DNA from: Gammaproteobacteria bacterium
GTDB lineage: Bacteria; Pseudomonadota; Gammaproteobacteria; Pseudomonadales; Pseudohongiellaceae
Length of the DNA stretch: 64,000 nucleotides
Direction: 5' to 3'
Assembly: GCA_030682575.1 (NCBI GenBank)
Contig: JAUXNX010000023.1
Location: 174,590-238,589, forward strand
Positions 8,642 through 17,366 of this stretch are shown piece by piece. Each line of letters starts with the position of its first letter. The stretch's first letter is position 1. The translations under genes and the position numbers were made by a program. Below the pieces are notes generated by a model, which worked only from the letters and a program-made list of their open reading frames with translations, did not search any database and was not told where the DNA came from.

Positions 8642-10813
8642 ATGAAGTATTCCAACACCATCTCGGCCCTCGGTTTGAGTGTGGTTGTCGCCGCCTGTTC
8701 CCAGGAAACGACAAGTACACCGGTGGTGCAAACCCCGACTGCGCTTCCAGCGACACAGGCTGCGCCGGGAAATCCTCTCTTCAGTGCCAGCAATCTGCCA
8801 CATGGCCTGCCGCCATTCGATCTGATCACCAGCGAGCATTTCGTTCCTGCCATTGAACGTGGCATGGCGATCAACACAGATGAGATCGATGCGATTGCCA
8901 ACAATGTGGAGCGCCCAACCTTCGACAATACGATTGCAGCGCTGGAACGAGCGGGAGAAGACCTGGGTCGCGTGCTGCGGGTTTACTACAATCTTGCTGG
9001 CGCCCACACCAACGATACACTGCAGGCAGTGCAACGCGAGATGGCGCCCAGACTGGCTGCGCACAGTGATTCGATTTCTCTCAACCCGAAACTGTTTGCA
9101 AGAATGGATCGGCTTTATCAACAGCGCGCAGAACTTGGGCTGGATCCTGAGTCCCTGCGCGCACTGGAGCGTTACCACAGAGATTTTGTGCGCTCTGGCG
9201 CCATGCTCGCCGAGCCGCAACAGGAACGGCTGCGTGAAATAAATGCGGAGCTGGCACGTCTGAGTACGCTCTTCAGTCAGCACGTGCTGGCCGAAGTGAA
9301 TGACTCCGCAGTACTGGTAGACACGATTGCGGAACTGGAAGGTCTCTCCGCCGCAGAGGTTCAGGCTGCAGCCACTGCTGCCACGGGAAAAGGCCACGAT
9401 GGCAAGTATCTGATCACGCTGCTCAACACCAGCGATCAGCCACCGTTGTCTGCACTGAGCAACCGAGCGCTGCGTGAACGCATCCACAGCACGTCACTGG
9501 CGCGTGGCAGTCGCGGCAACGAATTCGACACCACTGGCATTCTCTCCGACACACTGAAGCTGCGTGCCGAGCGTGCTCGGATGCTCGGCTACGACACTCA
9601 CGCTGACTTCGCTCTCGAAAATCAGACAGCAAGTACAGCCGCAGCGGTGAATGAGATGCTCAGTGGTATTGCCCCCGTGGCTGTTGCCAATGCCCGCGCG
9701 GAAGGCGAGGCCATTCAGGCACTCATCAACGCGACAGAAGCCGAGCCGTTTGAACTTGCCGCGTGGGATTGGGCTTTTTATGCAGAGAAAGTCCGGCGCG
9801 AGCGCTACGCATTCGATGAGGCAGAAGTGCGCCCCTATTTCGAGATGAACAGCGTGCTGGTCAACGGAGTCTACTTCGCGGCCGAGCAGATCTACGGGCT
9901 CGCATTTACGCCGCGCCCCGATCTCCCGACCTATCATCCAGATGTACAGGTGTGGGAGGTGACGGATGCTGATGGCTCTTCGTTGGGGTTGGTATTGACA
10001 GATTTCTACGCACGCTCCAGCAAGCGCGGAGGTGCCTGGATGAACAGTTACAACGTGCAGGCCGGACTGACCGGTGGCAGCAAGGTGATCGCCCTGCATC
10101 TGAACGTGCCGAAACCTCCAGAAGGCGAGCCCACGTTGCTGACCTTCGCGGAGGTGACGACGGCCTTCCACGAATTCGGTCACGTGCTGCATGGTCTGTT
10201 CTCTGACGTACAGTATCCGCGCTTTGCGGGCACCAGTGTGCCGCGTGATTTTGTGGAGTTCCCATCGCAGGTGAACGAAATGTGGGCGTCATGGCCCGAA
10301 GTGCTGGAAAACTATGCCCGACACCATGAAACCGGTGAGCGCATTCCACAGGAGTTGCTGGATCGCGTGCTGGCAGCGGAGCAGTTCAATCAAGGCTTCG
10401 GCACCACCGAGTATCTCGCGGCATCAATTGTCGATATGGCGCTGCATCAGTTAAGCGTCGAACAGATACCTGCCGCTGCGGATCTGCTGGCATTCGAGGC
10501 GCAGGTGCTGCGCGACAACGGTCTGGACTATGAGCCTGTGCCGCCTCGTTATCGTGTGCCCTATTTCTCACACATCATGGGAGGTTATGCAGCGGGTTAC
10601 TACTCGTACATCTGGAGTGAAGTGCTCGACGCCGACACCGTGCAATGGTTCAAGGACAACGGTGGCATGCTTCGAAAGAATGGTCAGCATTTCCGCGATA
10701 CGTTGTTGTCCAGAGGTGGAAGCCGGGATGCGATGGCATTGTTTCAGGATTTCGCAGGCCGCGAGCCAAACAGCGAGCATATGCTGCGGCGCCGTGGCCT
10801 GCTGGTGAATTGA
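8642..10813 (+). CDS. M3 family zinc oligopeptidase (Dcp-like), lipoprotein
   Basis: A 723-residue protein with AGGAG 6 nt before the ATG. The N-terminus ends in a lipobox (VVVAAC, lipidated Cys near residue 19), so the enzyme is probably anchored to the outer or inner membrane facing the periplasm. The zinc site H510-EFG-H514 lies within FHEFGHVLHGLFSD, and the third ligand is likely the Glu in FVEFPSQVNEMW. Length and sequence fit peptidyl-dipeptidase Dcp/oligopeptidase A, which cleave short peptides; lipid-anchored members exist in marine gammaproteobacteria. It follows the POT transporter, suggesting a joint role in peptide use. Its stop codon is one base from the stop of the converging next gene. 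Confidence 0.92.
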   Translation: MKYSNTISALGLSVVVAACSQETTSTPVVQTPTALPATQAAPGNPLFSASNLPHGLPPFDLITSEHFVPAIERGMAINTDEIDAIANNVERPTFDNTIAALERAGEDLGRVLRVYYNLAGAHTNDTLQAVQREMAPRLAAHSDSISLNPKLFARMDRLYQQRAELGLDPESLRALERYHRDFVRSGAMLAEPQQERLREINAELARLSTLFSQHVLAEVNDSAVLVDTIAELEGLSAAEVQAAATAATGKGHDGKYLITLLNTSDQPPLSALSNRALRERIHSTSLARGSRGNEFDTTGILSDTLKLRAERARMLGYDTHADFALENQTASTAAAVNEMLSGIAPVAVANARAEGEAIQALINATEAEPFELAAWDWAFYAEKVRRERYAFDEAEVRPYFEMNSVLVNGVYFAAEQIYGLAFTPRPDLPTYHPDVQVWEVTDADGSSLGLVLTDFYARSSKRGGAWMNSYNVQAGLTGGSKVIALHLNVPKPPEGEPTLLTFAEVTTAFHEFGHVLHGLFSDVQYPRFAGTSVPRDFVEFPSQVNEMWASWPEVLENYARHHETGERIPQELLDRVLAAEQFNQGFGTTEYLAASIVDMALHQLSVEQIPAAADLLAFEAQVLRDNGLDYEPVPPRYRVPYFSHIMGGYAAGYYSYIWSEVLDADTVQWFKDNGGMLRKNGQHFRDTLLSRGGSRDAMALFQDFAGREPNSEHMLRRRGLLVN

Positions 10814-10814
10814 A

Positions 10815-11933
10815 TCAGCGTGGCGGACGGCTGAAACGAAATGCAAATGGCACATCCGACGTGGTCACCGCTCTTCCGCTCTCGAAACGTGGTGCAAATC
10901 GCAGGCCTGTGACGGCAGCGCTCGCAGCAGTGGCCAGTTCTGCGTTGGCACCGCTGTCAGCGGCGCGCGCACTGGTGACGAAACCCTCGGCATCCACTTC
11001 CAACAGCAGGTTGATCTCTCCTGCCTGCCAAAGCGCTCCCGGGAAATCGGGTCGATAGAGAAGCGTAGCTGTCGAACGGCCTTCGCCGATAAACAACGCG
11101 TGAGGTGTTGCCTGATCGCGTTGTCCCAGTCCTTCATGCGCTTCTACCAGTCCAGTATGGCTGTTGACAGAAAATTGTCTGGCCTCCGGAAATCGATCGA
11201 AAGTTTCTGCTGACGCCTGCAAAGGTGCTATGGCACCAGAATAATTGCGTTGACTGATTTCATATCGACCCAGCCAGAAATTGACAGTGGCAAGACGGAA
11301 ACGTGCGATGTCGTTATCGATCGGCTGCAGCTTGTCGCGTGCGCCGGTGAAATAGTCTCTGGCCTCTCCCATACGCCCCATGCTGAAAGAAGTTGTGCCC
11401 AACTGAGTCCCGATGATGGCCTCCAGAAAGGGGTCGCGCTCGTCCTGGCCCTCGGCAATATTGTAGGCACGAGTATAGTGTCGGCGTGCTCCGGCGAAAT
11501 CGCGGTGGCTGGTTGCGGAATCTGCCAGTGCCATCAGCGGGTCGATCAATTCCAGTGCGTTGCGACCATGCACGTTTTCGCTGATCTTCAGTGCGTGCTG
11601 TAGTATTTCAGCGGCATCATCACCATCGGTCAGTGCATTGCCGTAGTTGATGGCCAGTGCAGCTGTTGTGGGATTGGCATCACCGAGGACATCCAGAGCC
11701 AGTTCATAGGCCTGACGGGCCGGTTCTATACTTTGCTCGCGGAACTGCGGGCCCTGCGCCACGATCTCCTGATATTGACGGTAGGCAGCGTTCATGGCTG
11801 CCCGTTTCTCGTCGTCACTCTGAGCAAGGGTGCTCAACGGATTAAAGAGCAAGGGAGCGCAGAGCAAGGCAGCGAAAATGGAGTGACGGGTGAGGCGGAG
11901 CGGCGTTGAGATTGGAGTAAGTCGTTGTGACAT
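10815..11933 (-). CDS. exported TPR protein with TonB C-terminal-like domain
   Basis: A 372-residue precursor. The start at 11933 puts a signal peptide at about residues 1-38 (FAALLCAPLLFNPLSTLAQ). Residues 45-250 hold repeated helical pairs with TPR character (ARRHYTRAYNIAEGQ, EARDYFTGARDKL). The C-terminal 100 residues (INLLLEVDAEGFVTSARAAD then GLRFAPRFESGRAVTTSDV) match the TonB C-terminal/energy-transducer-like fold, which is often fused to exported TPR proteins. There is no transmembrane anchor or proline-rich spacer, so it is not a classical TonB. The role is probably periplasmic protein-protein interaction. Confidence 0.75.
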   Translation of the reverse strand: MSQRLTPISTPLRLTRHSIFAALLCAPLLFNPLSTLAQSDDEKRAAMNAAYRQYQEIVAQGPQFREQSIEPARQAYELALDVLGDANPTTAALAINYGNALTDGDDAAEILQHALKISENVHGRNALELIDPLMALADSATSHRDFAGARRHYTRAYNIAEGQDERDPFLEAIIGTQLGTTSFSMGRMGEARDYFTGARDKLQPIDNDIARFRLATVNFWLGRYEISQRNYSGAIAPLQASAETFDRFPEARQFSVNSHTGLVEAHEGLGQRDQATPHALFIGEGRSTATLLYRPDFPGALWQAGEINLLLEVDAEGFVTSARAADSGANAELATAASAAVTGLRFAPRFESGRAVTTSDVPFAFRFSRPPR

Positions 11934-12186
11934 GGGGGAGCCCTTTTTTGCAAGAGTCTGGTTATTGAGTATTGTGTGAGGTATGGCGTCCTTGCGATCC
12001 CCTTTTCTGTCGCAGGGTTTACTACAATGTCTGCCTGCTGGCAACGGGAATCTGATCAGGCGGCAAAATTCGGGGTTGGCCAGTGACGCTGAACAGGTTT
12101 GGACATGCAGACAGCAACCGCCTATTTGGCTAAACTCAACGCCGTTTTCGTTCATCGAGTAGTTCACAATAATAACGAGGTTGATC

Positions 12187-13125
12187 ATGTCCAGAGCTGT
12201 AATTGCCAGAATCGCGCTTGCCCAAACCCTGACCTTTTGTGTGCTGCTCGGATGTGTTGCTACGTCTCAAGCCGCCGAATTGAAACTCGTGCGCTTCGGA
12301 CCACTGGGACAGGAGAAACCCGGTCTCGTAGACAATGGTGGTCAACTGCGTGATCTCTCTGGCCATTTCAGCGACATTACTCCCGATTTGCTCTCCGACG
12401 CGGGGCTGGCAAGGATTGCGGCTATCCCTCTTGCTCAACTCCCTCTGGTGCAGGGCGAGCCCCGTCTTGGCGTGCCGCTGACCGGTATCGGCAAGATCAT
12501 CGCTGTAGGCTTCAACTACGTGAATCATGCTGCAGAGATGCAGGTCGAACTGCCGACAGAGCCCTTGATTTTCATGAAAGCCACCTCGGCACTGAGCGGC
12601 CCCTTTGATGATGTGATTCGTCCTCGTGGCGGCGACAAACTGGACTATGAAGCAGAACTCGTCGTGGTGATTGGCACCAAGGCGCAATACGTATCTGAAG
12701 AGAGGGCTTTTGATTACATCGCTGGCTACGCAGTAGGGCACGATGTTTCCGAGCGTGCGTTCCAGCGTGATCGAGGCGGTCAGTTCACCAAAGGCAAGAG
12801 CGCCGATACATTTGCTCCTCTTGGTCCGTGGTTGGTGACGCGCGACAGTATCAAGGACGTGCAGAATCTCGCTGTCTGGTCCGAGGTCAACGGTCAGATG
12901 CGTCAGCAGGGTAATACCGCTGATATGGTGTTTGGTGTTGCGCACATCGTGAGTCATCTCAGCCAGTTCATGACGCTGCATCCCGGCGATGTGATTTATA
13001 CCGGGACGCCGGCAGGAGTAGGCGATGGCATGGTGCCGCCTGTCTATCTGAAACCTGGAGACGTGGTTCGGCTCGGCATCGAAGGGTTGGACGAACAGCG
13101 CCAGGTGATTGCACCATCGCCCTGA
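12187..13125 (+). CDS. fumarylacetoacetate hydrolase-fold protein with export signal
   Basis: A 312-residue protein. The ATG at 12187 has GAGG six bases upstream; a TTG two codons earlier is possible. The body is a clear FAH domain: IIAVGFNYVNHAAEM, EPLIFMKATSALSG, DYEAELVVVIG (metal-binding Glu residues), GYAVGHDVSERAFQ and GDVIYTGTPAGVG. Such proteins hydrolyse or isomerise acylpyruvates and related 2-oxo acids, normally in the cytoplasm. Here about 33 residues precede the domain and look like a signal sequence, with LLGC as a possible lipobox and TSQA before AELK as an alternative signal-peptidase I site. A periplasmic member of this family is unusual. Confidence 0.85.
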   Translation: MSRAVIARIALAQTLTFCVLLGCVATSQAAELKLVRFGPLGQEKPGLVDNGGQLRDLSGHFSDITPDLLSDAGLARIAAIPLAQLPLVQGEPRLGVPLTGIGKIIAVGFNYVNHAAEMQVELPTEPLIFMKATSALSGPFDDVIRPRGGDKLDYEAELVVVIGTKAQYVSEERAFDYIAGYAVGHDVSERAFQRDRGGQFTKGKSADTFAPLGPWLVTRDSIKDVQNLAVWSEVNGQMRQQGNTADMVFGVAHIVSHLSQFMTLHPGDVIYTGTPAGVGDGMVPPVYLKPGDVVRLGIEGLDEQRQVIAPSP

Positions 13126-13300
13126 TCTTGTAGAAGCTCCGGTCCCTGCCATTACAAAATGTTACAAAAACAACATAAGTATTTGTTTTTCTGGCATTAA
13201 AACCTGTGCATACTTGCGACCTGAAATGCTAACTACAATAAAATATCTTGCTGTCGGCCCAAGCCTGCAGCATCTGCAAACCATGTCTGGAGCCTACCTG

Positions 13301-15487
13301 ATGAGTTTTCGTTTAATTAACCGAGGGTTGCGCTCGGCAATCTACTCGCGCACCTCTCTTGTAACATTGGCAGCTGCTGCCATCCTGCTGGCCAGCTCTG
13401 CATCTGCACAGGATGCATCGACGAGCAATGAATCCACAGTGACTTATCCCGCCGAATTCTTTGCGCAGTATGAGCCCTTTTCCGTCAACGACATGCTCAA
13501 TCGCATTCCCGGCATTACGCTGGCAATGGGTGGTGGCGGCAATAATGGCGGCCCGGGCAGTTCCGGCGGTTCAGATCGTCGTGGTCTGGGTGCGGGTGGC
13601 GACCAGATATTGATCAATGGCCGTCGCATCGCGGGCAAGGAAAATGAAGGCAACAGCCAGCTCAGCCGGATTCCCGCCAATCAGGTGCAGTACATTGAAA
13701 TTATTCGTGGTACCTCCGGCGCCCTGGATGTGCGCGGTGGCGCGCAGGTAATCAATATCGTGCTGCTGGAAGCGGAAACGCGTTCCAGTATTGCTGCAGA
13801 AGTTAATGTGGATCGTTATCACGATGGCACGCTCGATCCAGGTGGTTCAGTATCACTGAACGGTCAGCGTGGCGCTCTCAACTACCAGATCAGTGCTTCC
13901 GCTGAGCCGCGTTACGAATTCCGTGATGGCTTCGAGACCAGCATCCTGGCTGATGGCACACCCAATGACATCGTGATCCGCCAGGAATACCGCGATCAGA
14001 CAACCAAGACACTGAGTACCAATATCGGCTATGACCTGACGCTGAATGATCGTGTCAACTTCAATGCTCTGCTGGGCGAAGCTGACCCACCCGGCACCGC
14101 TGATCGCATCATTACGGATCTGCGCACGACTCCGAATAAGGTGACGACTGAATACGACAAGATTCCGGCAACTGCCAGCAACTGGGAAATCGGTGGTGAC
14201 TATGAGCATACCTTTGCCGGTGGCAGTCGTTTCAAAACCCTGTTCATCGTCAACGAGGCGGAGAATGAAAATACTCGCGAGGCCTACACCGTCAATGGAG
14301 CCACCTATGACAAGTTCCTGTACCTCGCGAACCAGAGCGTGACCAAAGAGCGCATTGTTCGCAGCACCTATTCCTTCAGTCTGAACGACACGCAGGATCT
14401 GGAATTCGGTATCGAGCGTGCACAGACGATCCTGGATGCACAGTTGCAGTTGGGTCAACGCCGCACGCCGGGCAATCCCTCACCGGCATTTGGTGGCCTG
14501 ACGCCGATCAGCAACACCGATGCACTGGTGGAAGAAATCCGCTACGAAACCTTTGCTGTGCACAACTGGCAGTTGAACGATCGCATGTCTCTGGAAAGCA
14601 CCTTGCTGTTCGAAAACTCAACCATCGAGCAGACTGGTGATGTACGCAACAAGCGTGATTTCGATTTCATTCGCCCAAAGGTGGACTACCGGTTCGATAT
14701 TACTCCTTCCATTCAGTTCCGTGCCTCTGTCGAGAAGGATGTTGCGCAGTTGAGCTTCGGTGATTTCACTGCCAGCGTGGCTGGTGGTGACGATGATCAG
14801 AACGCGCTGGCAGGTAATCCACAGTTGGTGCAGGAACAGTCACTGCGCTATGAGGCGAACCTTGAATATCGTCTGCCGAACGATGGCGGCGTGCTCAGCA
14901 CCCGTGTGTTCTATCACGATCTGGAAGATGTGATTGATCGCGTGGACGTATCCACTCAAACGTCGATCCAGTCCGCCAACGGTAACATAGGCGATGGCAA
15001 GCGTTATGGTATCAATCTGGACGCGAGCCTGCGTCTGGGTTTTCTGGGAGCACCGGAAATGCTGCTGACCTCGGGTGTGCAACTGGAAGATTCCAGTGTG
15101 ACTGACCCGTTCCTGGGCATTGACCGCCGGTTGCGCCAGGCGGGTCGAGGAAGCTTGCGCCTGGGTTTCCGCCATGACATCCCGTCCCGCACAATGAACT
15201 ACGGCTTCAACTTCAACCACGGTTTTACCGGTAACAGAAAGGCTTACGACATCGACAAGATCGAAGACTACAATTCGGGCGACATGCTGACAATTTTCGT
15301 GGAAACCGTTGGCTTCGCAGGATTGACCTATCGCTTCGAGTCCATGAACACATTGGAAGGTGAGCGTTGCCGCGACCGTTATCGCTACACCGGCGGTACG
15401 ATTGCCACTGGCAACCTGGCAGAAATCGAGGATTCCTGCAGCAACACCGGCATCAAGCTGGCGCTGAAGATCCGCGGCACGTTCTGA
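13301..15487 (+). CDS. TonB-dependent outer-membrane receptor
   Basis: A 728-residue precursor starting MSFRLINRGLRSAIYSR, chosen for GGAG eight bases upstream of 13301. The signal peptide ends near residue 36 (SSASAQ). The plug domain shows FSVNDMLNRIPGITL, ILINGRRIAGKEN and VQYIEIIRGTSGALDVRGG, interrupted by a glycine-rich loop (MGGGGNNGGPGSSGG). The remaining 550 residues alternate in beta-barrel style and end in an aromatic residue (RGTF), the usual barrel-assembly signal. Substrate is unknown, and no siderophore or sugar-utilisation genes lie nearby. A 175-base AT-rich region upstream probably holds the promoter, and an intrinsic terminator follows after about 150 bases. Confidence 0.88.
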   Translation: MSFRLINRGLRSAIYSRTSLVTLAAAAILLASSASAQDASTSNESTVTYPAEFFAQYEPFSVNDMLNRIPGITLAMGGGGNNGGPGSSGGSDRRGLGAGGDQILINGRRIAGKENEGNSQLSRIPANQVQYIEIIRGTSGALDVRGGAQVINIVLLEAETRSSIAAEVNVDRYHDGTLDPGGSVSLNGQRGALNYQISASAEPRYEFRDGFETSILADGTPNDIVIRQEYRDQTTKTLSTNIGYDLTLNDRVNFNALLGEADPPGTADRIITDLRTTPNKVTTEYDKIPATASNWEIGGDYEHTFAGGSRFKTLFIVNEAENENTREAYTVNGATYDKFLYLANQSVTKERIVRSTYSFSLNDTQDLEFGIERAQTILDAQLQLGQRRTPGNPSPAFGGLTPISNTDALVEEIRYETFAVHNWQLNDRMSLESTLLFENSTIEQTGDVRNKRDFDFIRPKVDYRFDITPSIQFRASVEKDVAQLSFGDFTASVAGGDDDQNALAGNPQLVQEQSLRYEANLEYRLPNDGGVLSTRVFYHDLEDVIDRVDVSTQTSIQSANGNIGDGKRYGINLDASLRLGFLGAPEMLLTSGVQLEDSSVTDPFLGIDRRLRQAGRGSLRLGFRHDIPSRTMNYGFNFNHGFTGNRKAYDIDKIEDYNSGDMLTIFVETVGFAGLTYRFESMNTLEGERCRDRYRYTGGTIATGNLAEIEDSCSNTGIKLALKIRGTF

Positions 15488-15639
15488 TGGCACCGAAGGG
15501 GACCGGAGCAATCCGGGCGCCTTCACCCGATTCGCGTACAAGGATCACTCATTTCGGAGCGTCACACCTCGGGAGCCCCTTTGTTCGCGATGACCAACCT
15601 GCAAAGGTTTATAAGAGCAGCCTGATCTGCCACAATTCG

Positions 15640-15680
15640 ATGCCCGTCTTTGGAAACGAAGGCGGGCATTTTTATTTTTC
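15640..15680 (+). terminator. intrinsic terminator after TonB receptor
   Basis: The arms TGCCCGTCTT (15641-15650) and AAGGCGGGCA (15659-15668) pair with one G-T wobble around an eight-base loop, extended by an A-T pair. They are followed by a T-rich tract (15669-15680). This lies about 150 bases after the receptor stop and points rightward. Confidence 0.8.
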
Positions 15681-15707
15681 CGTTGTTTGTAAGTGGTAGC
15701 TTCGATC

Positions 15708-15848
15708 GGTGGCGGGAGGCAGGGCCCGGTTTTGCGGCTGACCGGCGCCGCTCCGCGGTGCCCTCCCTTCGCAAAAAGCCCAAGGTCTTTTTGCTGCGTT
15801 CGGCGCCGGTCCTTTATGCCGCTGAACCGGGTCCTGCCTCCCGCCACC
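15708..15848 (+). repeat. structured palindromic element, family A copy 1
   Basis: A 141-base near-palindrome. Outer arms of 31 bases (15708-15738 and 15818-15848) pair at 28 positions, one mismatch being a G-T wobble. A perfect inner stem GACCGGCGCC / GGCGCCGGTC (15740-15749, 15802-15811) follows. The loop holds a GC-rich segment and a perfect hairpin GCAAAAAG / CTTTTTGC (15771-15778, 15787-15794). The central 60 bases recur at 16.1 kb (inverted) and 63.9 kb, but the outer arms do not. No protein is likely to be coded here, although short open frames run through it. Confidence 0.85.
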
Positions 15849-16022
15849 TTGCAGAATGCGAACCGACGGGAACGGCAGATTCTAAAAAAGGGCCCACTTC
15901 GCTTGTTGGTGGGTAGGCTGCCCCGTTCCGTTTGGGCAAAGTCAATGCGAGTCGATTGGCAGATTCTTTAGGATGCGCAGTTGGTTTTTTCCGATCCGTG
16001 CGTTGCATCTGCAGAGCGCAAG

Positions 16023-16155
16023 GGGGTATTGCCTGTGCCCGCCAGCGACAATCAGGGTCGCGCCGAGCGCAGCAAAAAGACCTTGGGCTTTTTGCGAAGG
16101 GAGGGCACCGCGGAGCGGCGCGAGACCGTCGCAGGTGGGCACAGGCAATAGCCCC
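16023..16155 (-). repeat. structured palindromic element, family A copy 2 (inverted)
   Basis: Same core as the element at 15.7 kb but in reverse orientation. It includes the hairpin GCAAAAAG / CTTTTTGC and the GC-rich arm with CCGCTCCGCGG. Its outer arms (16023-16049 and 16128-16155, about 27 bases, built on TATTGCCTGTGCCC) have no similarity to those of copy 1, yet pair with each other with one bulge, one wobble and one mismatch. It ends 38 bases before the CvfB start. The 170 bases between copies 1 and 2 hold weaker inverted repeats and no gene that I can recognise. Confidence 0.85.
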
Positions 16156-16193
16156 GGGATATCCAAAAGAAACTATCTGAATGAGATAAGTAA

Positions 16194-17024
16194 ATGGCTG
16201 AAATCGGCATATTCAACACACTGCACGTCACCAAACAGGTCGCCTTTGGCGTATACCTGGATGCCGGAGAACTCGGCGAAGTCCTGTTGCCGCGTCTGGA
16301 TGTGCCCGATGACTGCAAGGTGGGGAGTGAGCTGGAAGTATTCCTCTACATGGATTCCGAGGATCGCCCGATTGCAACCACGCGACGCCCGCGTGCACAG
16401 CGCGGACAGTGCGTGTCGTTGCAGGTAGTGCAGGTCAATCACGCCGGAGCGTTTCTGGACTGGGGGTTGCCCAAGGACTTGCTGGTGCCGTTTGGCGAAC
16501 AGCGCGTGCCGATGCGAGAAGGACAGAGCTACGTGGTGTATGTCTATCTGGACAAGCCCAGCGGGCGCCTGGTGGCCACCTCGCGGCTGGATACCTGGCT
16601 GAACGAGGATGGAACTGGATTCGAACCCATGCAGCAAGTCAATCTATTGATCTATGCTCGCACCGACATGGGTTTCAAGGCCGTGATCAATCAGACGCAT
16701 CTTGGCTTGATCTTCAAGACCGAGGTTCTGCAGCCGTTGCGAGTCGGGCAGAAAGTGAAAGGTTATATCCGCCGCGTGCGCGAGGATGGCCGCATCGATC
16801 TGTGTCTGCAGTTGCAGGGACAGGAAGTGCGCGATGAACTCTCGGAACAGATTCTTGAACACCTGCGCGACAACAACGGCGTCTCCTCATTGTGTGATCG
16901 CAGCACGCCTGAGGAAATTTTCGCGGTGTACAAAGTCAGCAAGGGCAATTACAAGAAAGCGGTGGGCGCGCTGCTCAAGAAAAAATTGATAGTGGTTGAG
17001 CCGCATCAAATTCGATTGGTGTGA
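16194..17024 (+). CDS. CvfB-type S1 RNA-binding protein
   Basis: A 276-residue cytoplasmic protein beginning MAEIGIFNTLHVTKQVAFG. It has the domain order of CvfB/YitL: tandem S1-like beta-barrels (GVYLDAGELGEVLLP, then VNHAGAFLDWGLPKDLLVP with the typical GAFLDWG signature, then VGQKVKGYIRRVREDGRIDL) and a C-terminal winged-helix segment (TPEEIFAVYKVSKGNYKKAVGALLKKKLI). CvfB proteins bind RNA and affect virulence or translation in firmicutes; in gammaproteobacteria the role is unstudied. The gene sits between two repeat-filled gaps, so its promoter and 3' end lie among palindromic elements. Confidence 0.88.
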   Translation: MAEIGIFNTLHVTKQVAFGVYLDAGELGEVLLPRLDVPDDCKVGSELEVFLYMDSEDRPIATTRRPRAQRGQCVSLQVVQVNHAGAFLDWGLPKDLLVPFGEQRVPMREGQSYVVYVYLDKPSGRLVATSRLDTWLNEDGTGFEPMQQVNLLIYARTDMGFKAVINQTHLGLIFKTEVLQPLRVGQKVKGYIRRVREDGRIDLCLQLQGQEVRDELSEQILEHLRDNNGVSSLCDRSTPEEIFAVYKVSKGNYKKAVGALLKKKLIVVEPHQIRLV

Positions 17025-17034
17025 GATGTGGTTT

Positions 17035-17198
17035 GAGCACGTTGGCGATGAACATAGCTGTGACACGCCGTGAACCCATCCATGGGGGCTCGTCATCCGC
17101 CATCCGACCGCCATGGATGGCGGAAGTGCAGAAAATGCAGGAGCATTTTTCTGCCCTGGCGGCTGACGGTCACCGCTATGTTCATCGCCAACGTGCTC
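17035..17198 (+). repeat. structured palindromic element, family B copy A
   Basis: Outer arms of 24 bases (17035-17058 and 17175-17198, containing GTTGGCGATGAACATAGC) are perfectly complementary. The core has three hairpins: CCCA-TCCA-TGGG (17075-17086); CCGCCATCC / GGATGGCGG (17097-17105, 17115-17123); and GCAGAAAATGC / GCATTTTTCTGC (17128-17138, 17143-17154, one bulge). It begins 11 bases after the CvfB stop. The core recurs inverted at 17.4 kb with unrelated outer arms. Confidence 0.88.
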
Positions 17199-17222
17199 CT
17201 GCAATTCTGTGCCGCGTCGACC

Positions 17223-17282
17223 GCGAGCAATCTCGCTCCTACATATGGGACGTGCTCTGTAGGAGCTTGCTTGCAGGCGATC
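17223..17282. repeat. inverted pair of REP-like sequences
   Basis: GCGAGCAATCTCGCTCCTAC (17223-17242) and GTAGGAGCTTGCTTGCAGGC (17259-17278, continuing to 17282) form a head-to-head pair resembling the Pseudomonas REP consensus built on GTAGGAGCGAGCTTGCTCGC. Related single palindromes occur at 25.0, 30.3, 43.9 and 54.3 kb. Confidence 0.7.
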
Positions 17283-17366
17283 AATGCATCACTGTTTTTG
17301 AAGCAGCTCGAAGACTGTATTCATGTACTGATTCTGGGTACGACTTGGCACTAAACTTCAAAAGCA

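Noticed and set aside
12136..13152. Leftward frame of 338 codons opposite the FAH gene
   Set aside because: The opposite strand carries a full FAH domain. This frame has no recognisable domain and shadow-like composition.
15562..15669. A 35-residue leftward frame (MPAFVSKDGHRIVADQAALI onward) just before the family A repeat
   Set aside because: Its start codon lies inside the terminator stem of the TonB receptor and upstream bases are only weakly ribosome-binding-like. Composition alone is not enough.
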